From Bacteroidales bacterium M8 (lineage in GTDB: Bacteria > Bacteroidota > Bacteroidia > Bacteroidales > Muribaculaceae), in assembly GCA_001689495.1 (NCBI GenBank), contig LUJS01000042.1, positions 8,303 through 72,302 on the forward strand: 64,000 nucleotides of DNA, written 5' to 3'. A model generated the notes under the pieces. It saw only the letters and a list, made by a program, of their open reading frames with translations, was not told the origin of the DNA and did no database searches. A program made the position numbers and the translations under genes. The stretch's first letter is position 1. Every line of letters begins with the position of its first letter. Positions 46,573-54,858 of this stretch are shown here, piece after piece.

Positions 46573-47535
46573 CTATGTCGAAAGTTCGATTTCGACGACC
46601 TCCCAGTCGTCTACGCCCACCTCCATTCCGGTTCCCTCGGAGGTCTCTATCTCGGGAAACTCGATGCCGCTGATGCGAATCTCGACATCCGTCTGGTCGG
46701 GCGCGTTCCTGACCGTCTCGGTCACGTCCCGCTCATAGACCCGGCGCGTGCCGTCGCGCAGCACGGCATAGATGCTCAGCAGGCAGCGCCCGCGGTCGTT
46801 GATGCGGCCGAATCCCAGCATCCAACCGCCCAGCTCGTCGAGGGCCGTGCGGCGCATGCTGCCCGGCACGGTCACGTCCACCGGTATCATTTCGCCGTCG
46901 CACAGCACCCTGCCCGCCGTCAGCCCCGACAGGGCCATCGACACCTGCGAGGCGCTCTCGATGTTGACCACGTCCTCGACCACCACACTGTATCTGGCCA
47001 CCAGAGGCCGCGGCTCGAGGGTCAGGGTCTGGTTTCCCCCCACGCGCTCGAACAGCGGATCGGCCCCTCCCCAAATCACGTCTGGCTGCGACACAATGGG
47101 CTGGCTCTCCTCCTCGCGGCTACGCGGAGGCTGAGAATAGGGATAGTCCATCGACAGGCCGTCGGTCAGGCGTGCCGGGCGCGTGGTCACCAGCGCCTTC
47201 CGGTAGTCGTCCTGATTCTCGAACAGTATCGACCCCGTGTCGTTGTTGTATGTCACTATGTGATAGCGACCCGCCGCCAGACGGGCCCCGCCGCCGCCGG
47301 GCGCTATCTCGAAACGACTATAGCTGCCGCCATCCTCGGGATAGAACAGCACCGACATACCCTCGGGCTTGGCCGTCGGGTCGGCGCTCCAGTCAAACTC
47401 CACCCTCAGCCCCCCGCCGGTCGCCACGACGCAGTTGGGGTCCGGATGGTCATATATGCAGGCACACGCCAGCAACCCCGCGGCGACAGCCGCGAGTCTG
47501 CAGGCCCTGATGGCATATAGTTGACGTGAGCGCAT
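46573..47535 (-). CDS. DUF5119 fimbrial accessory lipoprotein
   Basis: A 320-residue protein with a signal peptide (about 1-25, LLACACIYDHPDP) and the DUF5119 signature GLRVEFDWSADPTAKPEGM followed by VLFYPEDGG. Such proteins accompany fimbrillins in Bacteroidales and resemble Mfa2/FimB anchors. It is the first gene of the three-gene operon, 72 nt before the next. Confidence 0.85.
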   Translation of the reverse strand: MRSRQLYAIRACRLAAVAAGLLACACIYDHPDPNCVVATGGGLRVEFDWSADPTAKPEGMSVLFYPEDGGSYSRFEIAPGGGGARLAAGRYHIVTYNNDTGSILFENQDDYRKALVTTRPARLTDGLSMDYPYSQPPRSREEESQPIVSQPDVIWGGADPLFERVGGNQTLTLEPRPLVARYSVVVEDVVNIESASQVSMALSGLTAGRVLCDGEMIPVDVTVPGSMRRTALDELGGWMLGFGRINDRGRCLLSIYAVLRDGTRRVYERDVTETVRNAPDQTDVEIRISGIEFPEIETSEGTGMEVGVDDWEVVEIELST

Positions 47536-47892
47536 GGTCAGACAAATCGTTTTTCAGATATAACGCCTCCCGCCCACCTCATGTTCTCGACACCCGCCCA
47601 CCGACTCTGAGGCAAAAAATCATCGAATCGGGCTCGAAATCAGCCCAAGAATACCTCTCGCATAGATTGTAATAGGCAGAATGCCAATATGATAGCTAAA
47701 ATGGTGGTTTTATGATCTTTGTAATCGGTTGTAAATCATTGCATTACGCCGCCGCATAGATTTTTGGAATCTATGCGGCGGTATTGCTTTGACAATCAAC
47801 AATATACAAAACGGGCGCATAGATTTATTCGACCCCGAAAAATGGGATAATAAAGGGATATGACCTAATTTTGCATAGGTGAAACCCCAGTT
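47536..47892. other. Intergenic, hairpin and short direct repeats
   Basis: AT-rich, no gene seen. It contains a 14-bp perfect hairpin (47749-47762 with 47768-47781) and three copies of CGCATAGATT at about 47659, 47753 and 47816. The hairpin could end transcription from either side; no T-run on the plus strand. Confidence 0.5.
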
Positions 47893-48721
47893 CGCACCCG
47901 CCTGTGCGAGTATTCCCCGACCCCCGTTCGGGGGCCGGATAGGTGGGGGAGGCCGTCCACCCCGAGGCAAGCCTCGGGGCTACGTTCCCGAGCCCCGCAC
48001 AAGGCGGGGCGGGTGGCACGACGCGGCTGGAATGGCCGAAACGCCCATGCGCCCCTTGGGGGCGGGGACGACCGCGTGGCGGTCGGGTGGGAATAGCCCG
48101 GGGTGACACGCCGTAGGTGTGCGTAACCCCGGGAAACGGCATCCATCCACCCCACGGCGCGCCGTAGGTGCGCGGCAGAATCCCAGCCGCGACGCGGCGA
48201 TGCAATTATAGCCCCACATCGAGCGAGGCACGAGCGATGGTGTGGGGTGGGTTGGATTCATCACGTCCCCGGCCTCGAAGAGGTCGTACAATACGCGAGA
48301 TTCGCGCCCGTGGAGATGGAATTATCGGACCTCTCCGAGGCCCAAAATTGACAATTCCGCATACCCCACACCATCGCTCGTGCCTCGCTCGATGTGGGGC
48401 TACTATTGCATCGCCGCTTCGCGGCTTGGATGGCAAAACGACCATGCGCCCCGCGGAGGCGGGGGCTGGTTTTGGCACCATCCATCTGGGAGCGAAACAC
48501 CCATCTGCCCCGCGGAGGCGGGGCACCGCTTTAATAGCCTCGGGGCTTGCCCCGAGGTTGGAGCGACCGACGATTGTTCGGGCTCCCGCAGGGTGTCCGG
48601 GCCTCGCGCGAGACCTACAATCCACGTCCTTGCCGGACACGTTGGCGGGTGCGACCGACACCCAACGGCACCCAACCAACACGTCCCTACGATTTACGAT
48701 AAAAATACGACATGAACCATT
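47893..48721. repeat. REP/BIME-like GC-rich block A
   Basis: A mosaic of short GC-rich palindromes: CCGACCCCCGTTCGGGGG, CCCCGAGGCAAGCCTCGGGG, CCCGGG-flanked units around CGCCGTAGGTGTGCG, and a 50-bp unit at 48197-48248 that recurs in inverted orientation at 48363-48415. Many ORFs cross it in every frame but none has protein-like composition. Parts recur in block B. The layout resembles REP elements spread by RAYT transposases, but no transposase is present. Confidence 0.8.
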
Positions 48722-48799
48722 GATTCACGGCCTCGGCGAAGGGGCTCTCTGGAGTGAGGGACCAATATAAGCCGCAAAAACCTGCCGGGGCTGTGAATC
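48722..48799. repeat. 78-nt structured element, copy 1
   Basis: Ends GATTCACGGCC and CTGTGAATC can pair. The internal CTCTGGAGTGAGGGACC is shared with the copy at 50523-50600. It closes REP block A, right before the promoter at 48857. Confidence 0.75.
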
Positions 48800-48856
48800 T
48801 TTTTGAATCCATAACAACGAGTCGAGAAACTTTTTTTAAGATTTTGCCTGAAATTC

Positions 48857-48887
48857 TTGAATGTTTAAAACTAATGTCTTATTTTTG
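48857..48887 (+). promoter_or_regulatory. Promoter of the surface-protein gene
   Basis: TTG at 48857-48859, 20-nt spacer, TATTTTTG at 48880-48887, about 54 nt before the start codon. The flank GCAATGGCTTAAT also follows the promoter at 50690. Confidence 0.75.
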
Positions 48888-48940
48888 CAATGGCTTAATA
48901 TTTGGTCTTCTCACTCGTAACTTTCAAATACCATAATGTT

Positions 48941-49945
48941 ATGAGTAGATTTTTACATTCAGTCGCCATTATGGGGTGCATGCTCATTGGCGCAAATTCG
49001 GGCAGCGCGGCACTTCCGCAGCTGCAGCCTGCCGACGGCGTGATCGGCGGACACGAGTATGTTGACCTCGGCCTGCCCAGCGGTCTGCTGTGGGCTTTTT
49101 GCAATGTCGGCGCGGAGACGCCGTTTGACGCAGGATACAATTATCCGTGGGGACAGACCTTCCCGGCCAAGGGTCAGACCGGCCTCCCCGGTGAATATGA
49201 GCACTTTCTTGGCGTAGATTCAGATTATGAGCCACTTTTCCTTGACCTCGGTCAAAACATCTGCGGCTCGAAATATGACGTTGCCTCAAACGAATGGGGC
49301 AATGGCTGGCGTATGCCCACCACTGCCGAGATTGTCGAACTGATGAATCATCTGATCTCTACTCCCGGATACGAGCAGACTTGGGTCGAGAGCGAGTGCA
49401 AGGGCGTGATGTTTGGTGACCGCTGGTTTTTGCCTTGCGGGCTTATCGGCAATTTTGAAGATAATTTCGTGATGCACAAGAATGTGCCGTTTGCGAGATA
49501 TTGGGCCGGGACGCTGACGGACTTCGATAAGCTTGAGAATGTCCCTGAGAATGTGTCGGTGGAACAAGCCAATTACCTTTCACTGACCATGTCTAAGAAA
49601 AGCCCCGAGCTGAGCCTCACCGTACGCAGTACGCTCGGCCAGATACGTCCCGTCTATGGTCCGATGAATGCGGCCGCCGTCAGCGAGAGCTATTTCAACA
49701 ATGGTTCGGGATGGGCCGGAATTGCAGGTGCTGTTGCTGATGCCCAGAATGTTACCATTGTCTGTCGCGACGGACGCATCGTGGTTTCGGGTGTTGCCGA
49801 GGGCTCGGCAGTCAGCCTTTATGACCTTGCGGGCCGTCAGGTATTCACGGGCATTGTTGCCGACAGTGGCATCGACCTCCCCGCCCTCACCCCCGGTGTC
49901 TATATCGCCACCGCCACGGGCAAGAGCATGAAGGTGAGGATGTAA
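48941..49945 (+). CDS. Exported FISUMP-like surface protein
   Basis: A 334-residue protein with a signal peptide (about 1-24, ending NSGSA). A domain beginning HEYVDLGLPSGLLWAFCNVG with YPWGQTF and EWGNGWRMPTTAEI is common in Bacteroidetes surface paralogues (FISUMP-like). The C-terminal 65 residues (IVVSGVAEGSAVSLYDLAGR, then TPGVYIATATGKSMKVRM) resemble type A sorting or adhesin tails. Codon use is more AT-rich than the neighbours. It is flanked on both sides by REP blocks, with no operon partners. Confidence 0.8.
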   Translation: MSRFLHSVAIMGCMLIGANSGSAALPQLQPADGVIGGHEYVDLGLPSGLLWAFCNVGAETPFDAGYNYPWGQTFPAKGQTGLPGEYEHFLGVDSDYEPLFLDLGQNICGSKYDVASNEWGNGWRMPTTAEIVELMNHLISTPGYEQTWVESECKGVMFGDRWFLPCGLIGNFEDNFVMHKNVPFARYWAGTLTDFDKLENVPENVSVEQANYLSLTMSKKSPELSLTVRSTLGQIRPVYGPMNAAAVSESYFNNGSGWAGIAGAVADAQNVTIVCRDGRIVVSGVAEGSAVSLYDLAGRQVFTGIVADSGIDLPALTPGVYIATATGKSMKVRM

Positions 49946-49989
49946 TTTTTTAGGTTTTAACCCTGACTTGCATATTCCCCGCATGGTTT

Positions 49990-50014
49990 GGGTTATAAGG
50001 TTATAAGGTTATTG
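49990..50014 (+). repeat. GGTTAT repeat, short copy
   Basis: Three GGTTATAA-type units between the surface-protein gene and REP block B. Confidence 0.6.
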
Positions 50015-50035
50015 GATAGTTTCGCCCCCCGCCAG

Positions 50036-50522
50036 AATTTCTCGGAGGAGGGGCGGGTATTCCCCGACCCCCGTTCGGGGGCCGGATTGGTGGGGAGGGC
50101 GTCTACCCCGAGGCAAGCCTCGGGGCTACTTTTCCGGGCCCCGCACAAGACGGGGCGGAATCCCAGCCGCGTCGCGGCTGGGATGGAATAACGCCCTTTC
50201 GCCCCGTTGGGCGGGGGCGACCGCAGAGCGGTCGGGCGAAATTAGCCCGGGGTGAGCACGCCATAGGTGTGCGTAACCCCGGGAAACGGCATCCACCCAC
50301 CCAACGGCGCGCCGTAGGTGCGCGGCAATTGCGGCCCGATTTTCGCGGGGGAGGGGCTGGTAATCCCCGACCCCCATTAGGGGGCCGGATCTGTTGGGTA
50401 GGGCGTTTTACCCCGAGGCAAGCCTCGGGGCTACTTTTCCGGGCCTCGCGCAAGGCGGGGCGGGTTGGCACCCTACGACGGACGAGGTATGTCGTTTTTT
50501 CGCTCCGCCTGACGAAAAAAAG
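50036..50522. repeat. REP/BIME-like GC-rich block B
   Basis: Contains two copies of the CCCCGACCCCC...GGGGGCCGGAT and CCGAGGCAAGCCTCGGGGCT unit (50058-50157 and 50361-50467) and one copy of the CCGTAGGTGCGCGG unit (near 50245-50335), all homologous to block A. No coding sequence is supported. No transposase is present. Confidence 0.8.
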
Positions 50523-50600
50523 GATTCACGGCCCCGGCGAAGGGTCTCTGTGGAGTGAGGGACCGTTTGTTAAGCCGCATAATTTACCGGGGCGTGAATC
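50523..50600. repeat. 78-nt structured element, copy 2
   Basis: Same length and termini as copy 1 (GATTCACGG ... CGTGAATC) with the conserved GTGGAGTGAGGGACC core. The central linker differs while the pairing ends are kept. Confidence 0.75.
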
Positions 50601-50665
50601 CTTGTGTATTTTTGGAACGGAAAGGTAGTGATTTTATTCAATATTCTCAAAATTTTGGCCGAAAA

Positions 50666-50697
50666 TTTGATTTTGCCGATCCAAACACCTATTTTTG
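50666..50697 (+). promoter_or_regulatory. Promoter with no close gene
   Basis: TTTG at 50666-50669, 20 nt, TATTTTTG at 50690-50697, then GCAATGGCTTAAT as at 48888. The next gene starts 340 nt later and has its own promoter. The interval 50698-50917 shows no supported ORF. Confidence 0.65.
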
Positions 50698-50917
50698 CAA
50701 TGGCTTAATTTTTCACCCCATCACTCCTGACATTTTGAGGCGACGTCCGTCGTGGCGTTGCAGACTGACTTGTAAGTTGTTATAGACAAATTCTGACTTA
50801 TGCGAAAAATGAAGCCAAGCCTTCAGACAACATATTCCGTGTGGCCTGCCCCGAGGGGCGGGCTTGAGTCGCACGCCCATGCCGACATCCACCCGCTGGA
50901 AAGAAAATTGTAAAATA

Positions 50918-50949
50918 TTTGGCAAATTGGATTATTTATTGTAATTTTG
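50918..50949 (+). promoter_or_regulatory. Promoter of the 51.0-kb lipoprotein gene
   Basis: TTTG at 50918-50921, exactly 20 nt, TAATTTTG at 50942-50949; leader of about 80 nt. Confidence 0.8.
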
Positions 50950-51036
50950 CCGAAAACATTTCGACTATACAATCAATTTGTCATCTTTTCAGCGTTCCCA
51001 ATAACAATTTCTTAACCAACCAAAACTACATCCATC

Positions 51037-51768
51037 ATGAAGAGATTCTTGAAGACATCCATGGCACTGGCCGCACTGATGCTCGGGATGGCATCGTGCT
51101 CGTCTGACGAACCGGTGGTCGGAGTGACCCCCGATCCCATTGGCCCGGGCGTAGAGGCCCCTCAGTTTACAGGCATCGACAAGAGTACCGCCGACGGCAT
51201 GGCCGACGGCAAGATCCACGCCACAATGGTCAAGACCGCAGACTATCTGCGCGTTCCGTTCGGGACGACCGGCAATTTCACTTGGCACAAGACCTCGACC
51301 GACAACCCCGACAAGCTGTGCGTGAAGGGCGGCAAGATGTATGAGCCCTATTGGGACTATGCAATGGCCTATGCCACCGAGAAGTTTGACAAAAAGGCCC
51401 TTGCGGCCATGAGCGACCTCAACGTCTACTGGATGCGCTCCTATCGCGGCGAGGCCGAGCAGCTGCGCCCCGAGATGATGTGCGCCACCGACTTCAGCTT
51501 TGCGTCGCTGCCCGCCGTCAACTGGAACGGCGAGGCCATCGAGGTGGTCCAGCTCAACGCCGACTCGTTTGCGTTCGGCATGGCCCCCAACGCCGACAAG
51601 CAGGTCAAGTTCAGCGTCTATGGCGTGACCAAGTCGGTCGACATGACCCTGACCTTGGTCGAGACCCCCGAGGAGGGCCTCAAGCTGATGCTCGACAGAT
51701 GCCGCAAGCACTATACGGGCGACGACCTCAAGATGGTCGAGGAGATTGCCGGCGATCTGGGCATCTGA
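51037..51768 (+). CDS. Hypothetical exported lipoprotein
   Basis: A 243-residue protein with a signal peptide and lipobox MASC (Cys near 21), followed by an acidic Ser/Asp/Pro linker of the kind seen in surface-exposed Bacteroidetes lipoproteins (CSSDEPVVG). The mature part (about 50-243) has no domain I recognise; notable stretches are YWDYAMAYATEKFDKKALAAM and DRCRKHYTGDDLKMVEEIAG. It is monocistronic, with its own promoter and terminator. Confidence 0.8.
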   Translation: MKRFLKTSMALAALMLGMASCSSDEPVVGVTPDPIGPGVEAPQFTGIDKSTADGMADGKIHATMVKTADYLRVPFGTTGNFTWHKTSTDNPDKLCVKGGKMYEPYWDYAMAYATEKFDKKALAAMSDLNVYWMRSYRGEAEQLRPEMMCATDFSFASLPAVNWNGEAIEVVQLNADSFAFGMAPNADKQVKFSVYGVTKSVDMTLTLVETPEEGLKLMLDRCRKHYTGDDLKMVEEIAGDLGI

Positions 51769-51792
51769 CAAGACCGTAGCCGACAGAGAAAT

Positions 51793-51832
51793 ATCCCCCC
51801 GGACCCACCGTACCAGCGGAGTCCGGGGGGAT
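51793..51832 (+). terminator. Hairpin after the lipoprotein gene
   Basis: ATCCCCCCGGAC (51793-51804) pairs perfectly with GTCCGGGGGGAT (51821-51832), followed by TTGTCTT. Confidence 0.8.
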
Positions 51833-51926
51833 TTGTCTTGGGGCGGTATCATTAAAAAGTATTAACGGCGCGGTGAGTGTCGCGGGGATTTAGTAATTTT
51901 GCAATTAATAATCTTCACACCTGTAT

Positions 51927-52706
51927 ATGAATTCACGAGGTTCGTTTTTTGGTCAGATTCCACCGGTAACCAAAAATCTCATCATCATCAATTTCATCGT
52001 GTGGCTGGCGATGTTCGTCATGCCCGGCCGACTTGGCGCCGGGCTTGAGGACTTCGGCGGCCTGCACTATTTCAGGGCCTCGGACTTCAATCCGCTGCAG
52101 CTGGTCACCTACATGTTCATGCACTCGACGGGCGGATTCGCCCACATATTTTTCAATATGTTCTCGCTGTGGATGTTCGGCATGACGCTCGAGAGGGTCA
52201 TGGGTAGCGCCAGATTCCTCTTTTTCTACATCTCGTGCGGCATCGGCGCCGGTTTGATACAGGAGCTGACATGGGCGCTGACGTGGGAGAATACCTTCGT
52301 GCCTCTGCTGGCCAACCAGAACGGGCTCGACTTCCCCGAGGCACGCGAGGCCCTGCGCCAGCTGATGGCGACCCCTCAGGGCGAGGCCGTGGTGAGCGGT
52401 TGGCTCAACGCGCTGGTGACCATAGGCGCCTCGGGTGCCGTCTACGGCATATTGCTGGCGTTCGGAATGCTGTTTCCCAACGCTCCGCTGTATCTGTTCT
52501 TCATCCCCGTGCCCGTCAAGGCCAAGTACATGGTGGCCGGCATGTGCGTCATCGAACTGCTGATCGGACTCAGCGAGGCAGCCGGCCGTCCCGACGGAGT
52601 GGCCCACTTCGCCCACCTTGGCGGCATGATATTCGGATTCCTGATGATATTGTACTGGAAGAAAAAAGGCACCTTCGGAGGAGGAGGCTGGAATGGTGGC
52701 TATTGA
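51927..52706 (+). CDS. Rhomboid family intramembrane serine protease
   Basis: A 259-residue membrane protease with six or so hydrophobic segments. The catalytic Ser169 is in GASGAVYG and His230 in FAHLGG. The NMFSLWMFG and GxxxG-like features of the family are present. It cleaves membrane-anchored proteins within the bilayer; substrates are unknown. It overlaps the next rhomboid gene by 14 nt. The C terminus is Gly-rich. Confidence 0.92.
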   Translation: MNSRGSFFGQIPPVTKNLIIINFIVWLAMFVMPGRLGAGLEDFGGLHYFRASDFNPLQLVTYMFMHSTGGFAHIFFNMFSLWMFGMTLERVMGSARFLFFYISCGIGAGLIQELTWALTWENTFVPLLANQNGLDFPEAREALRQLMATPQGEAVVSGWLNALVTIGASGAVYGILLAFGMLFPNAPLYLFFIPVPVKAKYMVAGMCVIELLIGLSEAAGRPDGVAHFAHLGGMIFGFLMILYWKKKGTFGGGGWNGGY

Positions 52707-53535
52707 CCGCATTCGCGCGGCCTTTGCCGCCGCCCCGATGCCGCTCAAACTGATATGGATCAACGCCGCGGTGTTCGTGGCGCTGAGGCTGGCGGTGATC
52801 GTGGGGCTGCTCTTTGGCGCGTCAGACCCCATGCACGCCGTGCTGGGCGCCGTCGAGCTGCCGAGCCGCCTGTCCATGCTGGCCCGTGCGCCGTGGACCG
52901 TGCTGACATACATGTTCGCGCAGTATGACGTGCTGCACATACTCTTCAACATGCTCTGGCTCTACTGGTTCGGCACCATAATGCTCTATCGCTGCACGCC
53001 GGCCCAGATGCTGACGCTATATCTCTATGGCGGTCTGGGCGGAGCGCTGCTGTTTCTCGCGGCCTACAACCTGCTGCCGCTGTTTGCCGGGTCGACCGGC
53101 ATGCTGATAGGCTCGTCGGCGTCGGTGATGGCCATAGTTACGGCCACGGCGATACTGATGCCCGACTTCGGGATGCGCCTGCTGTTCATCGGCGACGTCA
53201 AGCTGAAGTGGATAGCGCTGGCCACGGTGGCGCTGGTGCTGCTGGGCGTGAGCGGGGCCAATGCCGGGGGCGAGATTGCCCACGTGGGCGGCATTATCGT
53301 GGGGTGCGTGTTCGGCATGATGCTGAAACGCGGCACCGACATCACGCGCCCCGTGCGCCGACTCTTCGACCGTCGCCCCGCGCGACGACCCGGCCCGCGG
53401 CCCGCGCCGACCATCGGTGACGACGACCGCCGCGACCTCGACGCCATACTCGACAAAATCAAGCGCTCGGGCTATTCGGCCCTGACCCCCGACGAACGCC
53501 GCCGCCTTTTTGAGGTGAGCCGGAACATAAAGTAA
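52693..53535 (+). CDS. Second rhomboid family protein with C-terminal extension
   Basis: A 280-residue rhomboid paralogue. The presumed nucleophile is Ser142 in IGSSASVMA (a variant of GxSG in which Ala replaces the last Gly) and the His is in IAHVGG near 197. A cytosolic C-terminal tail (about 210-280) ends in an acidic/basic motif DLDAILDKIKRSGYSALTP, as in Bacteroidetes rhomboids. It overlaps the first rhomboid gene by 14 nt. Activity is likely but the active-site loop is less standard. Confidence 0.88.
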   Translation: MVAIDRIRAAFAAAPMPLKLIWINAAVFVALRLAVIVGLLFGASDPMHAVLGAVELPSRLSMLARAPWTVLTYMFAQYDVLHILFNMLWLYWFGTIMLYRCTPAQMLTLYLYGGLGGALLFLAAYNLLPLFAGSTGMLIGSSASVMAIVTATAILMPDFGMRLLFIGDVKLKWIALATVALVLLGVSGANAGGEIAHVGGIIVGCVFGMMLKRGTDITRPVRRLFDRRPARRPGPRPAPTIGDDDRRDLDAILDKIKRSGYSALTPDERRRLFEVSRNIK

Positions 53536-53540
53536 GGTCA

Positions 53541-53608
53541 CGGGGTTATAAGGGTTATGAGGGTTATAAGGTTATGAGGTTAAAAGGTTATAGGGTTATG
53601 AGGTTATC
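53541..53608 (+). repeat. GGTTAT tandem array
   Basis: Eight or so degenerate GGGTTATAA/GAGGTTAT units in the gap between the rhomboid and phosphatase genes. No inverted partner. Confidence 0.8.
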
Positions 53609-53674
53609 CTGCCTTATTACGAACTCTCTCCTCTCTCCTCGCTCCGTAATGTAAACTAAATAATAAACAAAGCA

Positions 53675-54826
53675 ATGTCAGTTCATCCCATACATAGATT
53701 CCTAACACGGCCGGGCAAGGCAACGGTCCGCGCCATCGTCGTGGGGCTCAATGTCGGGCTGGCCATGACCACGGTTTTTGCGGCCTATGGCGGCTCGATA
53801 GACCCGGCATCGTGCGTCTTTGCCTCGCTTGCGGCCATGGCGCTCCCCATAGTGCTGCTGACCGGACTGATCTTTCTGGTGATAGACCTGCTGCTGTGGC
53901 GCAAGGCCGCATGGGTCATCGCCGCGGCGTGGGTGGTGTCGCTGCCGCCGATACTGTCGTTCAGTCCCGTCAACATACACATAGGCGGGCTCTCGGAGGC
54001 CGAAAAAGAGAGGTCGTTCAAGTTCATGACCTATAACATCTTGCACTTCTGGGACTTTCGCGGCAACGTGCCCGGTCTCGAGCGCAACGCCACCATAGAC
54101 TACATACTCGAGGAGGATCCCGACATAATATCCATGCAGGAGGCCGACATGATCAAGGAGTGGCCGCTGTGGCGCATCACCTCCGAGCAGGTGCGCGAGC
54201 TGGCGCGACGCTATCCCTTCCGCGTTGTCGGGGTGGGCGAGCAGTTCTCGGTGCTGTCCAAGTATCCCTTTACGGTCGACAAGGTCAACGTGCCCGGCAA
54301 GTACAACATGCCATACGTGTCGTTCTATCGCATCAGCATGCGCGGTCAGGTGATGCATCTGGCCAACTGCCACCTCAAGTCGATCGGCCTCGACCCCTCG
54401 GACAAGGCCCTCTATCAGAGCCTGTTCGACAAATCGCCGTGGGCCGAGAGGGTGATGGAGCGCGAGGTGCGCGAGGTCAAGACCAAGCTGATCAGCAAGC
54501 TCAGGGCGGCATTCCTCGAGCGCAAGAGTCAGGCCGAGTTCGTGCGCCACTATGTCGACTCGATCGGCGGCAACTGGATCGTGGCGGGCGACTTCAACGA
54601 CATCCCCGCCTGCTATGCCGTGCGCACCATCATGGGCGACGACATGCACGACGTCTATGCCGACGAGGCCTTCGGCCCCACCATCACCTATCACGGCAAC
54701 AGATTCTACTTCCGCATAGACCAGATGCTCTACAAGGGCGACTTCAAGGCCGTGAGCATCAAGCGCCCCAAAGTGCCGTCGAGCGACCACTATCCGCTCG
54801 TCGCCACCTTCGTGTTTGACGAATGA
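53675..54826 (+). CDS. Endonuclease/exonuclease/phosphatase family membrane protein
   Basis: The 383-residue product has two or three N-terminal hydrophobic segments (about 20-105), then an EEP-fold domain: FMTYNILHFW, ISMQEAD, IVAGDFNDIP (near 304-312) and SSDHYPLVA near the C terminus, the metal and catalytic residues of the family. It faces the periplasm if the segments are membrane-spanning. The substrate (lipid, nucleotide or sugar phosphate) is unknown. The next gene overlaps or abuts its stop. Confidence 0.9.
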   Translation: MSVHPIHRFLTRPGKATVRAIVVGLNVGLAMTTVFAAYGGSIDPASCVFASLAAMALPIVLLTGLIFLVIDLLLWRKAAWVIAAAWVVSLPPILSFSPVNIHIGGLSEAEKERSFKFMTYNILHFWDFRGNVPGLERNATIDYILEEDPDIISMQEADMIKEWPLWRITSEQVRELARRYPFRVVGVGEQFSVLSKYPFTVDKVNVPGKYNMPYVSFYRISMRGQVMHLANCHLKSIGLDPSDKALYQSLFDKSPWAERVMEREVREVKTKLISKLRAAFLERKSQAEFVRHYVDSIGGNWIVAGDFNDIPACYAVRTIMGDDMHDVYADEAFGPTITYHGNRFYFRIDQMLYKGDFKAVSIKRPKVPSSDHYPLVATFVFDE

Positions 54827-54858
54827 CACAATCGAAACAAATCAATCAAATAAATCAC

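Noticed and set aside
47710..48770. ORFs across REP block A on both strands
   Set aside because: Open in several frames only because of GC-rich composition; rich in Pro, Arg and Gly with no signal, domain or start context, and broken by the palindromic units.
50713..50925. 70-codon minus-strand ORF after REP block B
   Set aside because: It spans repeat-associated sequence and a promoter region; no conserved domain was recognised.
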